Positions 33,437 to 43,221 of a stretch of 54,187 nt of DNA are shown in pieces; position 1 is the first letter of the stretch; every line of letters begins with the position of its first letter. The position numbers and the translations under genes are program-made. Source of the stretch: Nitrospina sp. UBA6727 (lineage in GTDB: Bacteria; Nitrospinota; Nitrospinia; Nitrospinales; VA-1); assembly GCA_002454045.1 (NCBI GenBank), contig DKID01000011.1:1-54187 (forward strand), read 5' to 3'. Below the pieces are notes generated by a model. The model ran no database searches, was not told the origin of the DNA, and worked only from the letters and a program-made list of their open reading frames with translations.

Positions 33437-33931
33437 GTGAAGCAACTTTGGGCTCCTTGGAGGATGGAATATATCAAGAGTGAGAAATCGGAAAATTGCA
33501 TTTTCTGCTCGCTTCCCGCGGAAGGCGACGACGCGAAAAACTATATCCTTTGTCGAGGCCGGTCAGCTTTTATCATCATGAATATTTTTCCTTACAACTC
33601 CGCCCACTTGATGGTGTCCCCCTTCCACCATATCAAATGTTTAACTGAACAGGATGCCGACGAAGGCGCGGAGATGAACCAACTGGTCCGCAAGTGCGTC
33701 GAGATATTGCGCGCGGTGATCAATCCCGATGGTTTTAACATTGGCTATAATCTTGGCAAAGTAGCCGGGGCTGGTTATGACAAACATATTCATTGCCACA
33801 TCGTTCCCCGATGGACCGGGGACACCAACTTCATGCCCGTCTTGGGGGAAACCAAAGTTCACCCAGAACATCTGAAAACTACCTATCATAAACTTCTTCC
33901 TCATTTTGAAAAATCTGTGATCCATAAATAA
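33437..33931 (+). CDS. HIT family hydrolase
   Basis: A 164-residue histidine-triad protein with MKQLWAPWRMEYI at the start, a C21/C24 pair with a nearby His giving a probable zinc site, and the triad HIHCHIVPRW (H117, H119, H121). Members split or transfer dinucleotides such as Ap4A. The GTG start has TAGGAAA about 5 nt upstream. MutS begins two bases after the stop. Confidence 0.92.
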   Translation: MKQLWAPWRMEYIKSEKSENCIFCSLPAEGDDAKNYILCRGRSAFIIMNIFPYNSAHLMVSPFHHIKCLTEQDADEGAEMNQLVRKCVEILRAVINPDGFNIGYNLGKVAGAGYDKHIHCHIVPRWTGDTNFMPVLGETKVHPEHLKTTYHKLLPHFEKSVIHK

Positions 33932-33932
33932 T

Positions 33933-36587
33933 ATGGGCATCATCGCCAAAAGTATCAAAGGCACCCCCAACGATACTCCCATGATGCAACAGTATCAGGG
34001 CATCAAGAAGGAATACTCTGATTCCATTTTATTTTTTAGGATGGGAGATTTTTACGAAATGTTCAATGAAGACGCGAAAACCGCGTCTAGCATTTTGCAA
34101 ATCGCGCTCACCTCCAGAAATAAAAAATCCAACCCTGTTCCCATGTGTGGAATTCCTTGCCATTCCGCCAACCTTTACATCACCAGACTTCTCAAGGCAG
34201 GCAAGAAAGTTGCCATCTGCGAACAAGCGGAGGACCCAAAACAGGCGAAGGGACTGGTCAAAAGAGAAGTAGTTCGAGTCATCACGCCGGGGACGATTCT
34301 GGACGACAACATGCTTGATCCCAAATGCAATCAATTTATCGCCGCCGTGTATTTTGGAAAAGACGAGATTGGCCTTTCCGTACTCGATGTATCGACAGGG
34401 GTTTTTCAAACTACCGAAATGACTGGAGACCACGTCGTCTCTCTGCTCGCCGATGAACTGCAAAAGTTGGCACCACGGGAAATCATCATCCCCGATTCAT
34501 TGGAAAATAACGATAGACCCTGGCTCCCCGCCGAGGAAGTGTTTGTCCACACTTGCGGGGACGAAGCGTTTTCTTTCGACGAAGCTTATAGAAATCTAGT
34601 TGAGCATTTTAAAACCCAGTCTTTAGAAGGGTTCGGTTGCGAAAATATGAAAGCCGCGATTTCTTCGTCCGGGGCATTGATTCATTACTTGCGCGAAACT
34701 CAAAAATCGCCGCTGGAGCACATCACCGCCCTCACCCCTTTTCCCATCCACAACTACATGGCTTTGGACCAATGCACCTTGACCAGCCTGGAGCTAATCC
34801 AATCCAGCGAAGGAGTCCGAAAAAATTCTCTGTTGGACCTGCTCGACCTTTCCCTAACCCCCATGGGCGCAAGACGTATTCGCGAATGGATTTTGAAACC
34901 GCTGATAAACTCAGAAAAAATCCAGGAACGCCTGAGCGTTGTGGAAAGTTTCAAAGATAATCCGACCCGCCGAAAAAACCTGCGCGACCTACTGAAACAA
35001 ATCTTCGATCTAGAAAGGTTGCTGGGACGCATCACCCTTTCGGCTTGCAACGCAAGGGATCTCGTAGTGCTAAAGACATCGCTGAAAGTTTTCCCCGACT
35101 TATTGGAAACCCTCGAAGGTTATGGTTCCAGCCCGGTGCAAACTTATCTGAAAAACTGGGATAACCTTGAAGATATTTACGATTTGATCAACCGCAATAT
35201 TGTGGATGATCCGCCCACTGGACTCAAGGAAGGGAACCTGATCAAACTCGGTTGTAACGGCGAACTGGATCGGCTTAAAAGTATAACTCAACAGGGGAAA
35301 AGTTGGATCGCTTCTCTGGAGCTGGATGAAAAAAAGAAAATCGGCATACCCGCGCTAAAAGTCGGCTTCAATAAAATTTACGGATACTACATAGAAATCT
35401 CGAAAAGATATACCGACCGCGTCCCCGCCGAATATATCCGCAAGCAATCCCTCGTCAATGTCGAGCGTTATATTTCCCCCAAACTGAAAAAATACGAAGA
35501 AGAAATCATCGGCGCGGAAGAAAAAATATTCGCTTTGGAACAAAACCTATTCGAAGAAATTCGATCCACGGTTTCCCGTGCGGGCGCTAGGATACAGGGG
35601 ATGGCACGGATCATCAGCGAGGTTGACGCGTTATCCTCCTTTGCCGAAGTTGCGCACCGATATAATTATTGCCAACCGGAGTTTGCCAACGATCGAAAGC
35701 TCGTTATCGAAAATGGCCGGCACCCTCTCATAGAGAGAATGGACCCCTCGGTTCGTTTCATTTCCAACGATACTTTTCTGGACTCAGTGGAGCAACAAAT
35801 CATAATCATCACCGGGCCCAACATGGCGGGGAAATCCACTTACTTGAGACAAGTTGCCCTGATCGCTCTCATGGCGCAAGTAGGAAGTTTCGTTCCTGCA
35901 GACAAAGCCAGTTTGGGAATCACAGACCGTATTTTTTCCCGAGTAGGCGCTCAAGATCATTTGTCAAAAGGGCAATCCACTTTCATGACGGAAATGAACG
36001 AAACCGCCAACATCCTTAACAACGCTACGCCAGACAGCCTGATTATTCTGGATGAGATCGGCCGCGGAACCAGCACCTTCGATGGAATTAGTATCGCCTG
36101 GGCTATCGTCGAATTCCTTTACAAAGCAGACCAAGGGGGAGGACCGAAAACACTTTTTGCCACGCACTATCACGAACTAACGGATTTATCCCGGGTTCTT
36201 CCGGGAGTCAAAAATTTTAACGTGCAAGTTAAGGAATGGAATGACGAGATTATCTTCCTGCGCAAAATTGTTCCAGGCGGCACGGATAAAAGCTACGGCA
36301 TTCAAGTCGCTCGGCTGGCAGGATTGCCTAAAAAAGTTTTAGACCGTGCCCATGAAGTTCTATTTAATCTGGAGCAAAGCGAGTTCGACGAAGTCGGCGT
36401 TCCAAAAATTGCGCGCGCGGAAAACTGTGTCGCCAAAAACTCGCCGGGACAGCGGGAACTTTTCTCGGAATCGGAAAATCTATTGACCAAAAAAATCAAG
36501 GAAATTGACCCCAACCAACTCTCTCCCCGAGAAGCTTTGGAAATTCTGTTCGATCTAACCGAACGATGTAAAGACAAACTTATTTGA
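33933..36587 (+). CDS. mutS: DNA mismatch repair protein MutS
   Basis: MutS recognises mismatches and starts repair. The 884-residue protein has the mismatch-contact motif LFFRMGDFYEMF (Phe-x-Glu) near residue 35, the Walker A GPNMAGKST (about 627), SHR-like DHLSKGQSTFMTEM, Walker B LIILDEIGRGTSTFDG and ATHYHEL. The C-terminal part with EIDPNQLSPREALEIL resembles the tetramerisation tail. No mutL is seen within the window. Confidence 0.97.
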   Translation: MGIIAKSIKGTPNDTPMMQQYQGIKKEYSDSILFFRMGDFYEMFNEDAKTASSILQIALTSRNKKSNPVPMCGIPCHSANLYITRLLKAGKKVAICEQAEDPKQAKGLVKREVVRVITPGTILDDNMLDPKCNQFIAAVYFGKDEIGLSVLDVSTGVFQTTEMTGDHVVSLLADELQKLAPREIIIPDSLENNDRPWLPAEEVFVHTCGDEAFSFDEAYRNLVEHFKTQSLEGFGCENMKAAISSSGALIHYLRETQKSPLEHITALTPFPIHNYMALDQCTLTSLELIQSSEGVRKNSLLDLLDLSLTPMGARRIREWILKPLINSEKIQERLSVVESFKDNPTRRKNLRDLLKQIFDLERLLGRITLSACNARDLVVLKTSLKVFPDLLETLEGYGSSPVQTYLKNWDNLEDIYDLINRNIVDDPPTGLKEGNLIKLGCNGELDRLKSITQQGKSWIASLELDEKKKIGIPALKVGFNKIYGYYIEISKRYTDRVPAEYIRKQSLVNVERYISPKLKKYEEEIIGAEEKIFALEQNLFEEIRSTVSRAGARIQGMARIISEVDALSSFAEVAHRYNYCQPEFANDRKLVIENGRHPLIERMDPSVRFISNDTFLDSVEQQIIIITGPNMAGKSTYLRQVALIALMAQVGSFVPADKASLGITDRIFSRVGAQDHLSKGQSTFMTEMNETANILNNATPDSLIILDEIGRGTSTFDGISIAWAIVEFLYKADQGGGPKTLFATHYHELTDLSRVLPGVKNFNVQVKEWNDEIIFLRKIVPGGTDKSYGIQVARLAGLPKKVLDRAHEVLFNLEQSEFDEVGVPKIARAENCVAKNSPGQRELFSESENLLTKKIKEIDPNQLSPREALEILFDLTERCKDKLI

Positions 36588-36680
36588 CATTAACTCCGAC
36601 ATTATTGATACTCCAAAACGTAGCATCGTAGAACGAAGGTTTGCAGATGAAAGCGTGAATTTTTTCGGAGCAAAGGCTAA

Positions 36681-37373
36681 TTGAAACGCGCGATTTCTTC
36701 CAAAAATAAACGGACGGGTCTGATTCCCATATTAGTTTTTGTCTCTTTTGCGCTGACCATCGGGCGAGTGTCGCCCGTGTCTGCTATATCGCCCGATATT
36801 GTCGATACTCGTATTGGCATAAATGGCAAACACGTGGTGGTGAACGCCAGATTGGTGGATGGGTTTGCCCCCAAAATACTGGAAGCAATCAAAAATGGAG
36901 TCTCCATAGGCTTCACCTTTGAGGTTGAACTTCGTGAAGACGGCATGTTGATGAGTAGCCTGGTCGGCACTAATAAGGTTCGGCATCAAGTCAAGTTTGA
37001 TTCTCTTAAGAAGTTGTACCAGTTTTCAGAGTCTTGGGAAAATATAACGAAAACGATAGTCACTAAGAAAGTATCCCAGTATCAGAAACTGATGCTCACA
37101 TTAGAAAACATTCCGATTGCCCCGACGTACAAACTGTCCCCGAATGAAAAATACTACGCCCGAGTCAAAGCAGATTTAGAAACAGATCGATTCTGGTTTC
37201 CTTTCAATTATATTTTCTTTTTTGTTCCATTCAGAGCGTTTGAAACTTCATGGGCGCAAACCTCCACTCTCTCCATCGGTTCTGGTTCAAAGCTGTCAAA
37301 GCAAGGAAGCGGTTTCGTCATGAAGAGAGATACCATTGTTCCCAGCGACATCATTCGATCATTTCACGAGTAG
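36681..37373 (+). CDS. DUF4390 domain protein
   Basis: The 230-residue protein has an N-terminal signal or anchor helix (LIPILVFVSFALTIG) and a domain with ARLVDGFAPKILEAIKNGVS (about 56-75) and FTFEVELRE, typical of DUF4390. DUF4390 genes commonly sit directly before ntrY-like kinases, as here, so it may be an extracytoplasmic partner of that sensor. The start is TTG with AAAGG nearby. Function is unknown. Confidence 0.8.
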   Translation: MKRAISSKNKRTGLIPILVFVSFALTIGRVSPVSAISPDIVDTRIGINGKHVVVNARLVDGFAPKILEAIKNGVSIGFTFEVELREDGMLMSSLVGTNKVRHQVKFDSLKKLYQFSESWENITKTIVTKKVSQYQKLMLTLENIPIAPTYKLSPNEKYYARVKADLETDRFWFPFNYIFFFVPFRAFETSWAQTSTLSIGSGSKLSKQGSGFVMKRDTIVPSDIIRSFHE

Positions 37374-37425
37374 TTTGTGTGCTAGACTATCGCTGTAAAA
37401 ACTACCGGAAATTTCGGAAGCCACC

Positions 37426-39741
37426 ATGCCGTCTGACCCCCTAATCAATCAGCCCTCCACGCTTCCGCCCACCAAGGAACAACAAGCGCGCCGTAAGCGA
37501 AAGCGCACAATCGTCACCATCCTGATAGTTTTTGTTGGCCTCATCGGCATGACATTTCTGGAAAATCATTTTCTCCAGGCACAATCGGCTTTGACGTTCA
37601 AGAACCGTGTCGCCGTCCTCATCGTGTTCAACATTATTTTGATTTTGCTATTTTTATTGGTCATTCTGATCACGCGAAATCTTGTTAAAGTTTATAACGA
37701 GCGGAAGAATAAAGTTATTGGTTCCAAGTTTCAAACCAAGTTGATCATTGCTTTTTTAATTCTGGCACTAATTCCTTCCATATTACTTTTCACGGTAGCC
37801 AGCAAACTATTCACTCTCAGCATCGAAAACTGGTTCAATTTGCGAATAGAACAGACCCTGCAATATTCTATGGATGTCGCAACAGATTATTATTCCAATC
37901 TTGAAAAAAGAGCTCTTCGCAAAGCCAAAAATATTGAGCACTTTATCAACAATCGGGAGTTGCACTTAGAGCGGAAACGGGATCAGCTACAAGCCCTGGC
38001 TCAAGAAAAACTAGTTGAATACGACCTGGCTGGAATCGTCATCTATGACGACAATTTAAAACCCGTCATTTCTGAAGTGGATTCATCAAAACTTTCTTCG
38101 CAATCCAATTTAAATTATCCCGAATTAATCCAAAAAAATTTTAATGGAAAAGGAGTAGCAGAAATTCAAGTGACTCATAAGGAAAACCTGTTGGTCGTCA
38201 TTCTGCCTCTCATAGAAATGCATGGAGAAAGAATTTTAGTATGGGGTCATGTCCTCACTCTCAACCCTATTTCTGAAAGCTTGCTAAGAAAAGTTGAAAC
38301 TATCAGGGACACTTTTGAGGGCTACCAGCAACAAAGATTCCTAAGATTTCCGATCAGCACAAACTATTACACGACCTTTCTTCTCATTACCCTGTTGATT
38401 ATATTTTCCGCAATATGGTTGGGTTTTTATATGGCGCGGAGTATCACCGTCCCTATTCAGCACTTGGCAGAAGGCGTGCGGCGCATCACAAAAGGGGATC
38501 TCAACTTTAAGATTAAAGCAAAGGCAACCGATGAAACAGCAGTTCTTGTTGAATCCTTCAATACCATGACACAGGAACTAAATGAAAGCAGACTCAATAT
38601 TCAACACGCCCACGAAAATCTTCAGAGAACGAATATCGAACTTGACCGAAGAAAAAGCTACACCGAAACCATTTTGGATAACATAGGCGCAGGCGTGGTT
38701 TCTGTCGATAAGAGAGGCTCTATCACCACCTTCAATAAGGCGGCGGAGAAAATTCTCAACCTTAAAAGTGAAAATGTTTTTGGGTCCTCCTACCATAGCG
38801 CTTTTAGTTTTTTCTCCTACCATGCAATCCGGGAACTCAGCAAGCGCATGATTGAACAGGACAAAGAGTCCATCGAAGAACAAATTGATCTACGGATAGG
38901 AGAAAATAATCTTACCCTGCTGATTAATATTCAGATCCTTCGGGCGACGACCGGGAAGTATCGGGGATTGGTTATCGTTTTTGAAGACTTGACACATCTG
39001 ATAAAAGCTCAGAAAACCGCCACGTGGAAAGAAGTTGCGCAAGGAATTGCCCACGAAATAAAAAATCCTCTGACCCCGATCCAGCTCAACACGCAACGAC
39101 TGAAGAAAAAATACTATGAAAATCGGGAAGACTTCGACCATATTTTTAGCGAAAGCATCCACATCATCAATCAAGAAGTTGAGGGAATGAAAGAACTACT
39201 CAATGAGTTTCTGCAGTTTTCGAGAATGCCTACGCCAAATCCTAAATCAATCTCCATCCATAAAGTCATCGATGATATTCTAATCTCTTATGCGGAGCGT
39301 GAAAAAAATTTAACCGTCAAAAAGAATTTCGACCCAAACCTCGGTTCAGTACATGCTGACCCAAAACAGATGCGCAGGGTCTTTATCAATCTGTTTGAAA
39401 ATGCCACCGATGCCATTGATGATGAAGGAGTCATACAGATTAGCACGCAGGTTCTCCATGAGAAAAAACTCGTCCGCATTAAGTTTTCAGACGATGGAAC
39501 AGGCATTAAATCCACCGACAGAGAAAAACTATTTCTTCCCCATTTCACCACCAAAAAACGCGGAACGGGTTTAGGGTTGGCCATCGTTAACCGAATCATT
39601 GTTGACCACAATGGTTCCATTCAAGCCAAAGACAATGACCCAAAGGGAACGGTTTTTGTTATAGATCTTCCCCATTCTCCCCTCGCCCTAAAGACGGAGA
39701 ATTCTTCCGCGCGGAAACCGCATCAAATTGCATCCTTCTGA
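37426..39741 (+). CDS. NtrY-like sensor histidine kinase
   Basis: A 771-residue membrane kinase. Helices lie near 28-47, 63-87, 104-128 and 315-340, with an extracytoplasmic region between the last two. A HAMP domain (about 340-395) is followed by PAS (about 415-520, with TILDNIGAGVVSVDKRG), the phospho-acceptor H543 in AHEIKNPLTPIQ, and the ATPase boxes FENATDAIDD, DDGTGI and GTGLGLAIV. The layout matches NtrY of nitrogen signalling. No response regulator (NtrX) follows, so its partner is elsewhere. Confidence 0.92.
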   Translation: MPSDPLINQPSTLPPTKEQQARRKRKRTIVTILIVFVGLIGMTFLENHFLQAQSALTFKNRVAVLIVFNIILILLFLLVILITRNLVKVYNERKNKVIGSKFQTKLIIAFLILALIPSILLFTVASKLFTLSIENWFNLRIEQTLQYSMDVATDYYSNLEKRALRKAKNIEHFINNRELHLERKRDQLQALAQEKLVEYDLAGIVIYDDNLKPVISEVDSSKLSSQSNLNYPELIQKNFNGKGVAEIQVTHKENLLVVILPLIEMHGERILVWGHVLTLNPISESLLRKVETIRDTFEGYQQQRFLRFPISTNYYTTFLLITLLIIFSAIWLGFYMARSITVPIQHLAEGVRRITKGDLNFKIKAKATDETAVLVESFNTMTQELNESRLNIQHAHENLQRTNIELDRRKSYTETILDNIGAGVVSVDKRGSITTFNKAAEKILNLKSENVFGSSYHSAFSFFSYHAIRELSKRMIEQDKESIEEQIDLRIGENNLTLLINIQILRATTGKYRGLVIVFEDLTHLIKAQKTATWKEVAQGIAHEIKNPLTPIQLNTQRLKKKYYENREDFDHIFSESIHIINQEVEGMKELLNEFLQFSRMPTPNPKSISIHKVIDDILISYAEREKNLTVKKNFDPNLGSVHADPKQMRRVFINLFENATDAIDDEGVIQISTQVLHEKKLVRIKFSDDGTGIKSTDREKLFLPHFTTKKRGTGLGLAIVNRIIVDHNGSIQAKDNDPKGTVFVIDLPHSPLALKTENSSARKPHQIASF

Positions 39742-39817
39742 TTTTGATCCGTTACTTTTATTTTGAAAACTTTTGTTCTAGAATATTGCTAGTCTGAAAC
39801 TTTTTTAAAAAAAATTT

Positions 39818-40042
39818 ATGCCGAAAAAAGTGACGTTAAATATCGAATCGCATCTTTATGAGCGCCTTGAAAATCGCTTCAAGGATGATGAGCGCGGGTT
39901 GAATCAGTTTATTATCGACGCTATCAGGATACAACTTTCGGCCCCAGCCTCGTCACCGGATGACAAAGATGGTATGGAAAACTATTTGCAAAAGGGTTCT
40001 TCGGGGAGCCGCATCTACGGGGTGAAGGGGCAAGGCTGGTAA
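39818..40042 (+). CDS. Small ribbon-helix-helix-like protein
   Basis: The 74-residue protein begins MPKKVTLNIESHLYERLEN, then a Gly-linked second helix (GLNQFIIDAIRIQLS), the strand-helix-helix outline of RHH DNA-binding or antitoxin-type proteins. A polar tail ends in GSSGSRIYGVKGQGW. It is 15 nt before a DUF1566 gene on the same strand, so the two form a unit. Family assignment is by eye. Confidence 0.6.
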   Translation: MPKKVTLNIESHLYERLENRFKDDERGLNQFIIDAIRIQLSAPASSPDDKDGMENYLQKGSSGSRIYGVKGQGW

Positions 40043-40057
40043 GAGGAAATAAAATTT

Positions 40058-40477
40058 ATGGCGAAAGATCGATTCATGGACAATGGAAACGGCACCGTTA
40101 CTGATCATCAGATGAAGGTGATGTGGAAGAAAACCGACTCCTTCCAAGACACCCGGAAATGGCTCAACTGGTTCAAGGGCCAGGATTATGTGGAAATCAC
40201 CAACATGGAAAAGTTCGCCGGTTGCGAAGACTGGCGCTATCCGACTCAAAAGGAGGCTTGGTCTCTGTTTGACTTAAGCTACAAGAACACCGACAAGTAT
40301 GGAGACGAAATCTATCTTTCCTCCATCTTTGAACCGGGCAGTGCGGGGACCACATGGACATTGGAAGAGAAGGACTCCTCGGCTTTGGTCGTCCAATACG
40401 AAGACGGTATGAAAGTGTGGCCATCAAAGTACGCAAATCTTAACATGGCCTACCGCTTAGTCCGGTCTATCTCATAG
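40058..40477 (+). CDS. DUF1566 (Lcl C-terminal-like) protein
   Basis: The 139-residue protein shows the DUF1566 pattern: RFMDNGNGTVTDHQMKVMW at the start, CEDWRYPTQKEAW in the middle (usual form: WRLPT), WTLEEKD and a final AYRLVRSIS. There is no signal peptide, unlike many DUF1566 proteins on the cell surface. Function is unknown; pairing with the RHH-like protein suggests regulation or a two-part module. It converges with the protease gene, with two bases between stops. Confidence 0.8.
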   Translation: MAKDRFMDNGNGTVTDHQMKVMWKKTDSFQDTRKWLNWFKGQDYVEITNMEKFAGCEDWRYPTQKEAWSLFDLSYKNTDKYGDEIYLSSIFEPGSAGTTWTLEEKDSSALVVQYEDGMKVWPSKYANLNMAYRLVRSIS

Positions 40478-40479
40478 TT

Positions 40480-42054
40480 TCACTGTAACAATTTAAACTC
40501 TGGCCGCTCTGGATAGATGACTTGTATCGTCGGGTCGCGGGGAGGCTCATAGTTGAAGTCTCGGTGGATGACAAATCTGATTCTTGCCACTTTGCTATTC
40601 AGTTCTTTAGATTTCCGGGGATGCACCCGTTGGGCTCCCAACTCAAGAGTAAGAGGTTCCCCGGTTGGTAGGTTCAAGATTCCCGCTACGCTTTTTTCGA
40701 GATCAATTTTTATCGACCCGGGCCTCACCCCTTCTACATGGTAACTGCCTTCGGCTATATGGACGTCGCTTCCCTCATGATAAATCCTCCACGGATAGCG
40801 AGTTCTAAATCCCCTGGCCCCAGCTAGAGGCAGAGCCGGATCCAGAAACTGGATTTGAGCTCGGCCATCGCTCTTGAAGAAATAAATATTCCGCATAGAC
40901 CATAAGGCAAACTCCCCTTCGAAAGAACGCCGGGACATAATACTACAACGCCGGACTTTGAGAAGCGTTTGTAGCGACGCCCTTTTCTCTCGGATCAAAT
41001 TTCTACGAACCGTCAACGCCTTAGGGTTGTAAAGATAACAAGTGGCCACGCCTAGTTTGACATCACGCGCCGAGTCGGAAGAAGTTTCCAGAATTTTCTC
41101 CAATCGTTCGATAAGTTCAGATTCGACTGCGGGAAAATAATCCCTGCCCACTTCCCGAAAAATACGGATCACGCCGTCCCAATTCTTATCAGCCAAAACT
41201 TTTTCAAAGTCGGCGACCACTTGGTCTCGGTAACTCGCTCCAGTTTCAGGAAAATATTCTTTACCTCCAAACACTTTATTTTTTAAAAAAAGATACCGTT
41301 CGGAATGACTGTAACGGAAGTAGGGATAATTAATATACGCCGCAACTGAATTGGCAAAATCTTCTTGCGGATTCTGCCGCGAATACGTGGGAAGTTGGCG
41401 GGAAGAGACTGGAGCATAATGGTCCGCGTCTGGATTGTTTACCGCCGCGAACAAATAATCATCCCCCGGTCGTCCATCCAGAGCGGGGAGATGAATCAAA
41501 TTAAAGTTAGAAATTTTTAGCCACTCCGAGGAGAATGATAGATAACCTTGGAATATGTCAAAAAAATGCGCCATCTCATGCTGGACAATATTCTGCAAGA
41601 TATCTCGGTCTTCATAAAATAAAGCATTAAAAAACTCTATACGAGGTTCCTGATCATCTACCTCCACACGGTAGGATGAGTGGGGATTTCTGTACACGGT
41701 TTGAAAACTGGGGAAAGTGGCGGCGAGCACATCATCCACGGGCATCCCCCCTGGAGCCGCGCGGAGTTTACTGAAATGATAAAATCCCTTCACTCCCGGT
41801 ATATGTAAAAACGTTTCCGGCAAACGGGAAAACGCCGATGTTAATTCTTCAATTTCATCGGGCCTCCAACCCAATTCCAAATCCAGCAACTCATAACCAA
41901 AGCGAACTTTAAAATCATCTTTCTGTTGATCAATTTGTTGTCGGTAATTTCCAGGGTGTTCGTAGAAAGGCCTTTTGACCTCTTCGCTCCGCAAAGTTTC
42001 GGCCCCAAAAAGATTAGCAACCAAAACCCAACCTATCACTACCCATTTACGCAT
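40480..42054 (-). CDS. Secreted putative zinc metallopeptidase
   Basis: The 524-residue protein has an N-terminal signal peptide (KWVVIGWVLVANLFGAE). A zincin motif QHEMAHFFD gives H159, E160 and H163. The acidic third ligand may be the Glu in NPQEDFANSVAAYI further on, as in lethal-factor-like or gluzincin layouts. The rest is not recognised; the C-terminal 120 residues look strand-rich. There is no prosegment or sorting signal I can name. I infer a periplasmic or outer protease. Confidence 0.65.
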   Translation of the reverse strand: MRKWVVIGWVLVANLFGAETLRSEEVKRPFYEHPGNYRQQIDQQKDDFKVRFGYELLDLELGWRPDEIEELTSAFSRLPETFLHIPGVKGFYHFSKLRAAPGGMPVDDVLAATFPSFQTVYRNPHSSYRVEVDDQEPRIEFFNALFYEDRDILQNIVQHEMAHFFDIFQGYLSFSSEWLKISNFNLIHLPALDGRPGDDYLFAAVNNPDADHYAPVSSRQLPTYSRQNPQEDFANSVAAYINYPYFRYSHSERYLFLKNKVFGGKEYFPETGASYRDQVVADFEKVLADKNWDGVIRIFREVGRDYFPAVESELIERLEKILETSSDSARDVKLGVATCYLYNPKALTVRRNLIREKRASLQTLLKVRRCSIMSRRSFEGEFALWSMRNIYFFKSDGRAQIQFLDPALPLAGARGFRTRYPWRIYHEGSDVHIAEGSYHVEGVRPGSIKIDLEKSVAGILNLPTGEPLTLELGAQRVHPRKSKELNSKVARIRFVIHRDFNYEPPRDPTIQVIYPERPEFKLLQ

Positions 42055-42244
42055 TGGTCTTGAGCCTCCAACTTCGTCAATGCCACTAGGCTAACAGACC
42101 AATCATGTTTTATCCATAGCGGAGAGAACCTCGTGAAATTAATATGTTATCCTGGTGTGGCGATAGAAATTTTTTTATCGTTCCGTGTTCTCAAACATCC
42201 TAAATTATTCTCTTAAAAACCTAAAAGAAAGAAGGAGGTTTCCT

Positions 42245-42718
42245 ATGGCTAAACTGCCAGGCAGTGATGTAAAGTTAATCAGGTTAAACCCGGAATGGTC
42301 GGTGGAAAAAGCCGCTTCGGTACCAATGGAACAGGAGCTGTCTATCAACGATTTCGGGGGTAAGAGACTCGTCATCACCTTGCCGGGTGCTGGCGGTTTC
42401 TGCAACAAAGAATTTGACCTCGTTAAAGATAACATGAACAAGTTTAAAGCTGCGGGCGCAGAGGAAGTTATTGTTATCGTGGGAACCGACATTCTGAGCA
42501 ACGCGGGGAGAGGCCTCCCAAATCTATTCCAAGATGTAAGCCAGGAGTTTGGCAATGCCAACAAGCTAACTCTGGAAGGAGTGAAAAGCCGTTACTTGCA
42601 ACGGTCCGCCATCGCGGTGGATGCAAACGGTGAACAAGTGGCTCGGGAAGATGCCGAACTACTGGGCTGCCGAACTATTGATAGCCTTGTGGAGGTGGCA
42701 AAAAAAGCGTTTTCCTGA
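42245..42718 (+). CDS. Peroxiredoxin/thioredoxin-fold protein
   Basis: The 157-residue protein fits the redoxin fold: ITLPGAGGFCNKEF, where the Cys takes the place of the peroxidatic residue, and VIVIVGTDILSN, plus a C-terminal LLGC Cys that could resolve it. The usual PxxxTxxC spacing is altered. I start at MAKLPGSDVK since a perfect AAGGAGGT lies 6 nt before it; an upstream in-frame start has no such site. A strong terminator follows, and the strong ribosome site suggests high expression. Confidence 0.72.
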   Translation: MAKLPGSDVKLIRLNPEWSVEKAASVPMEQELSINDFGGKRLVITLPGAGGFCNKEFDLVKDNMNKFKAAGAEEVIVIVGTDILSNAGRGLPNLFQDVSQEFGNANKLTLEGVKSRYLQRSAIAVDANGEQVAREDAELLGCRTIDSLVEVAKKAFS

Positions 42719-42742
42719 AAACATAATATTTGTTCTGCAACA

Positions 42743-42776
42743 AAAAAACCTCCCGGTATCGCCCGGGAGGTTTTTT
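42743..42776 (+). terminator. Intrinsic terminator of the redoxin gene
   Basis: AAAAAACCTCCCGG pairs perfectly with CCGGGAGGTTTTTT around a TATCGC loop. The symmetric A/T flanks let it work on both strands, which suits the converging MerR operon. Confidence 0.93.
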
Positions 42777-42858
42777 ATTTCCGCAATAAACCGTCAATAA
42801 CGGTGTGAGGGCAGATGAAGAAACACTATATTTTACATTTGGCAACGGCACGCCATAT

Positions 42859-43221
42859 TCAAATTTTAGGATCCTCAAGGGATTTTAGAATAGACTCCAA
42901 CTCTTTCTCCAGCCCTCGTTTCCATTCCAAAAAAGCTTCGCGGTCGTAGACAAAATCCAGTTGAGTTCCTTTTCTTTTGAACATCTTGAGTTTGTTTTTA
43001 GCGCCGGCGACCGTGAACTTTTCTTCATAAAGCAGTCGTTTGATTTCTAACACCAACGCGACGTCGCCCTTCTTGTACAACCTCTGCCCAAATTTATTTT
43101 TAGAGGGTTTCAGCGCGTTGATTTCGTCTTCCCAATAACGCAAAACATGCTGTTCCACGCCGGCAAGGTTAGCCACTTCACCAATTTTGAAAAATAATTT
43201 ATCGGGAATCTGAGGTTTCAT
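42859..43221 (-). CDS. MerR family transcriptional regulator
   Basis: A 120-residue MerR-type DNA-binding protein with FFKIGEVANLAGVEQHVLRYWEDE (FFKIGEVANLAG then VEQHVLRYWEDE) as the helix-turn-helix and wing, and a coiled helix (LYEEKFTVAGAKNKL). No metal-binding cysteine cluster at the C-terminus, so it is not a metal sensor of the classic type. It overlaps the end of the IHF-like gene by 23 nt; genes ihfA-merR are often joined this way. The ATG is preferred to a GTG one codon upstream. Confidence 0.9.
   Translation of the reverse strand: MKPQIPDKLFFKIGEVANLAGVEQHVLRYWEDEINALKPSKNKFGQRLYKKGDVALVLEIKRLLYEEKFTVAGAKNKLKMFKRKGTQLDFVYDREAFLEWKRGLEKELESILKSLEDPKI

Noticed and set aside
39763..39784. 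Promoter TTGAAA...TAGAAT before the RHH-like gene
   Set aside because: The spacer is only 10 nt, too short for a sigma-70 promoter.
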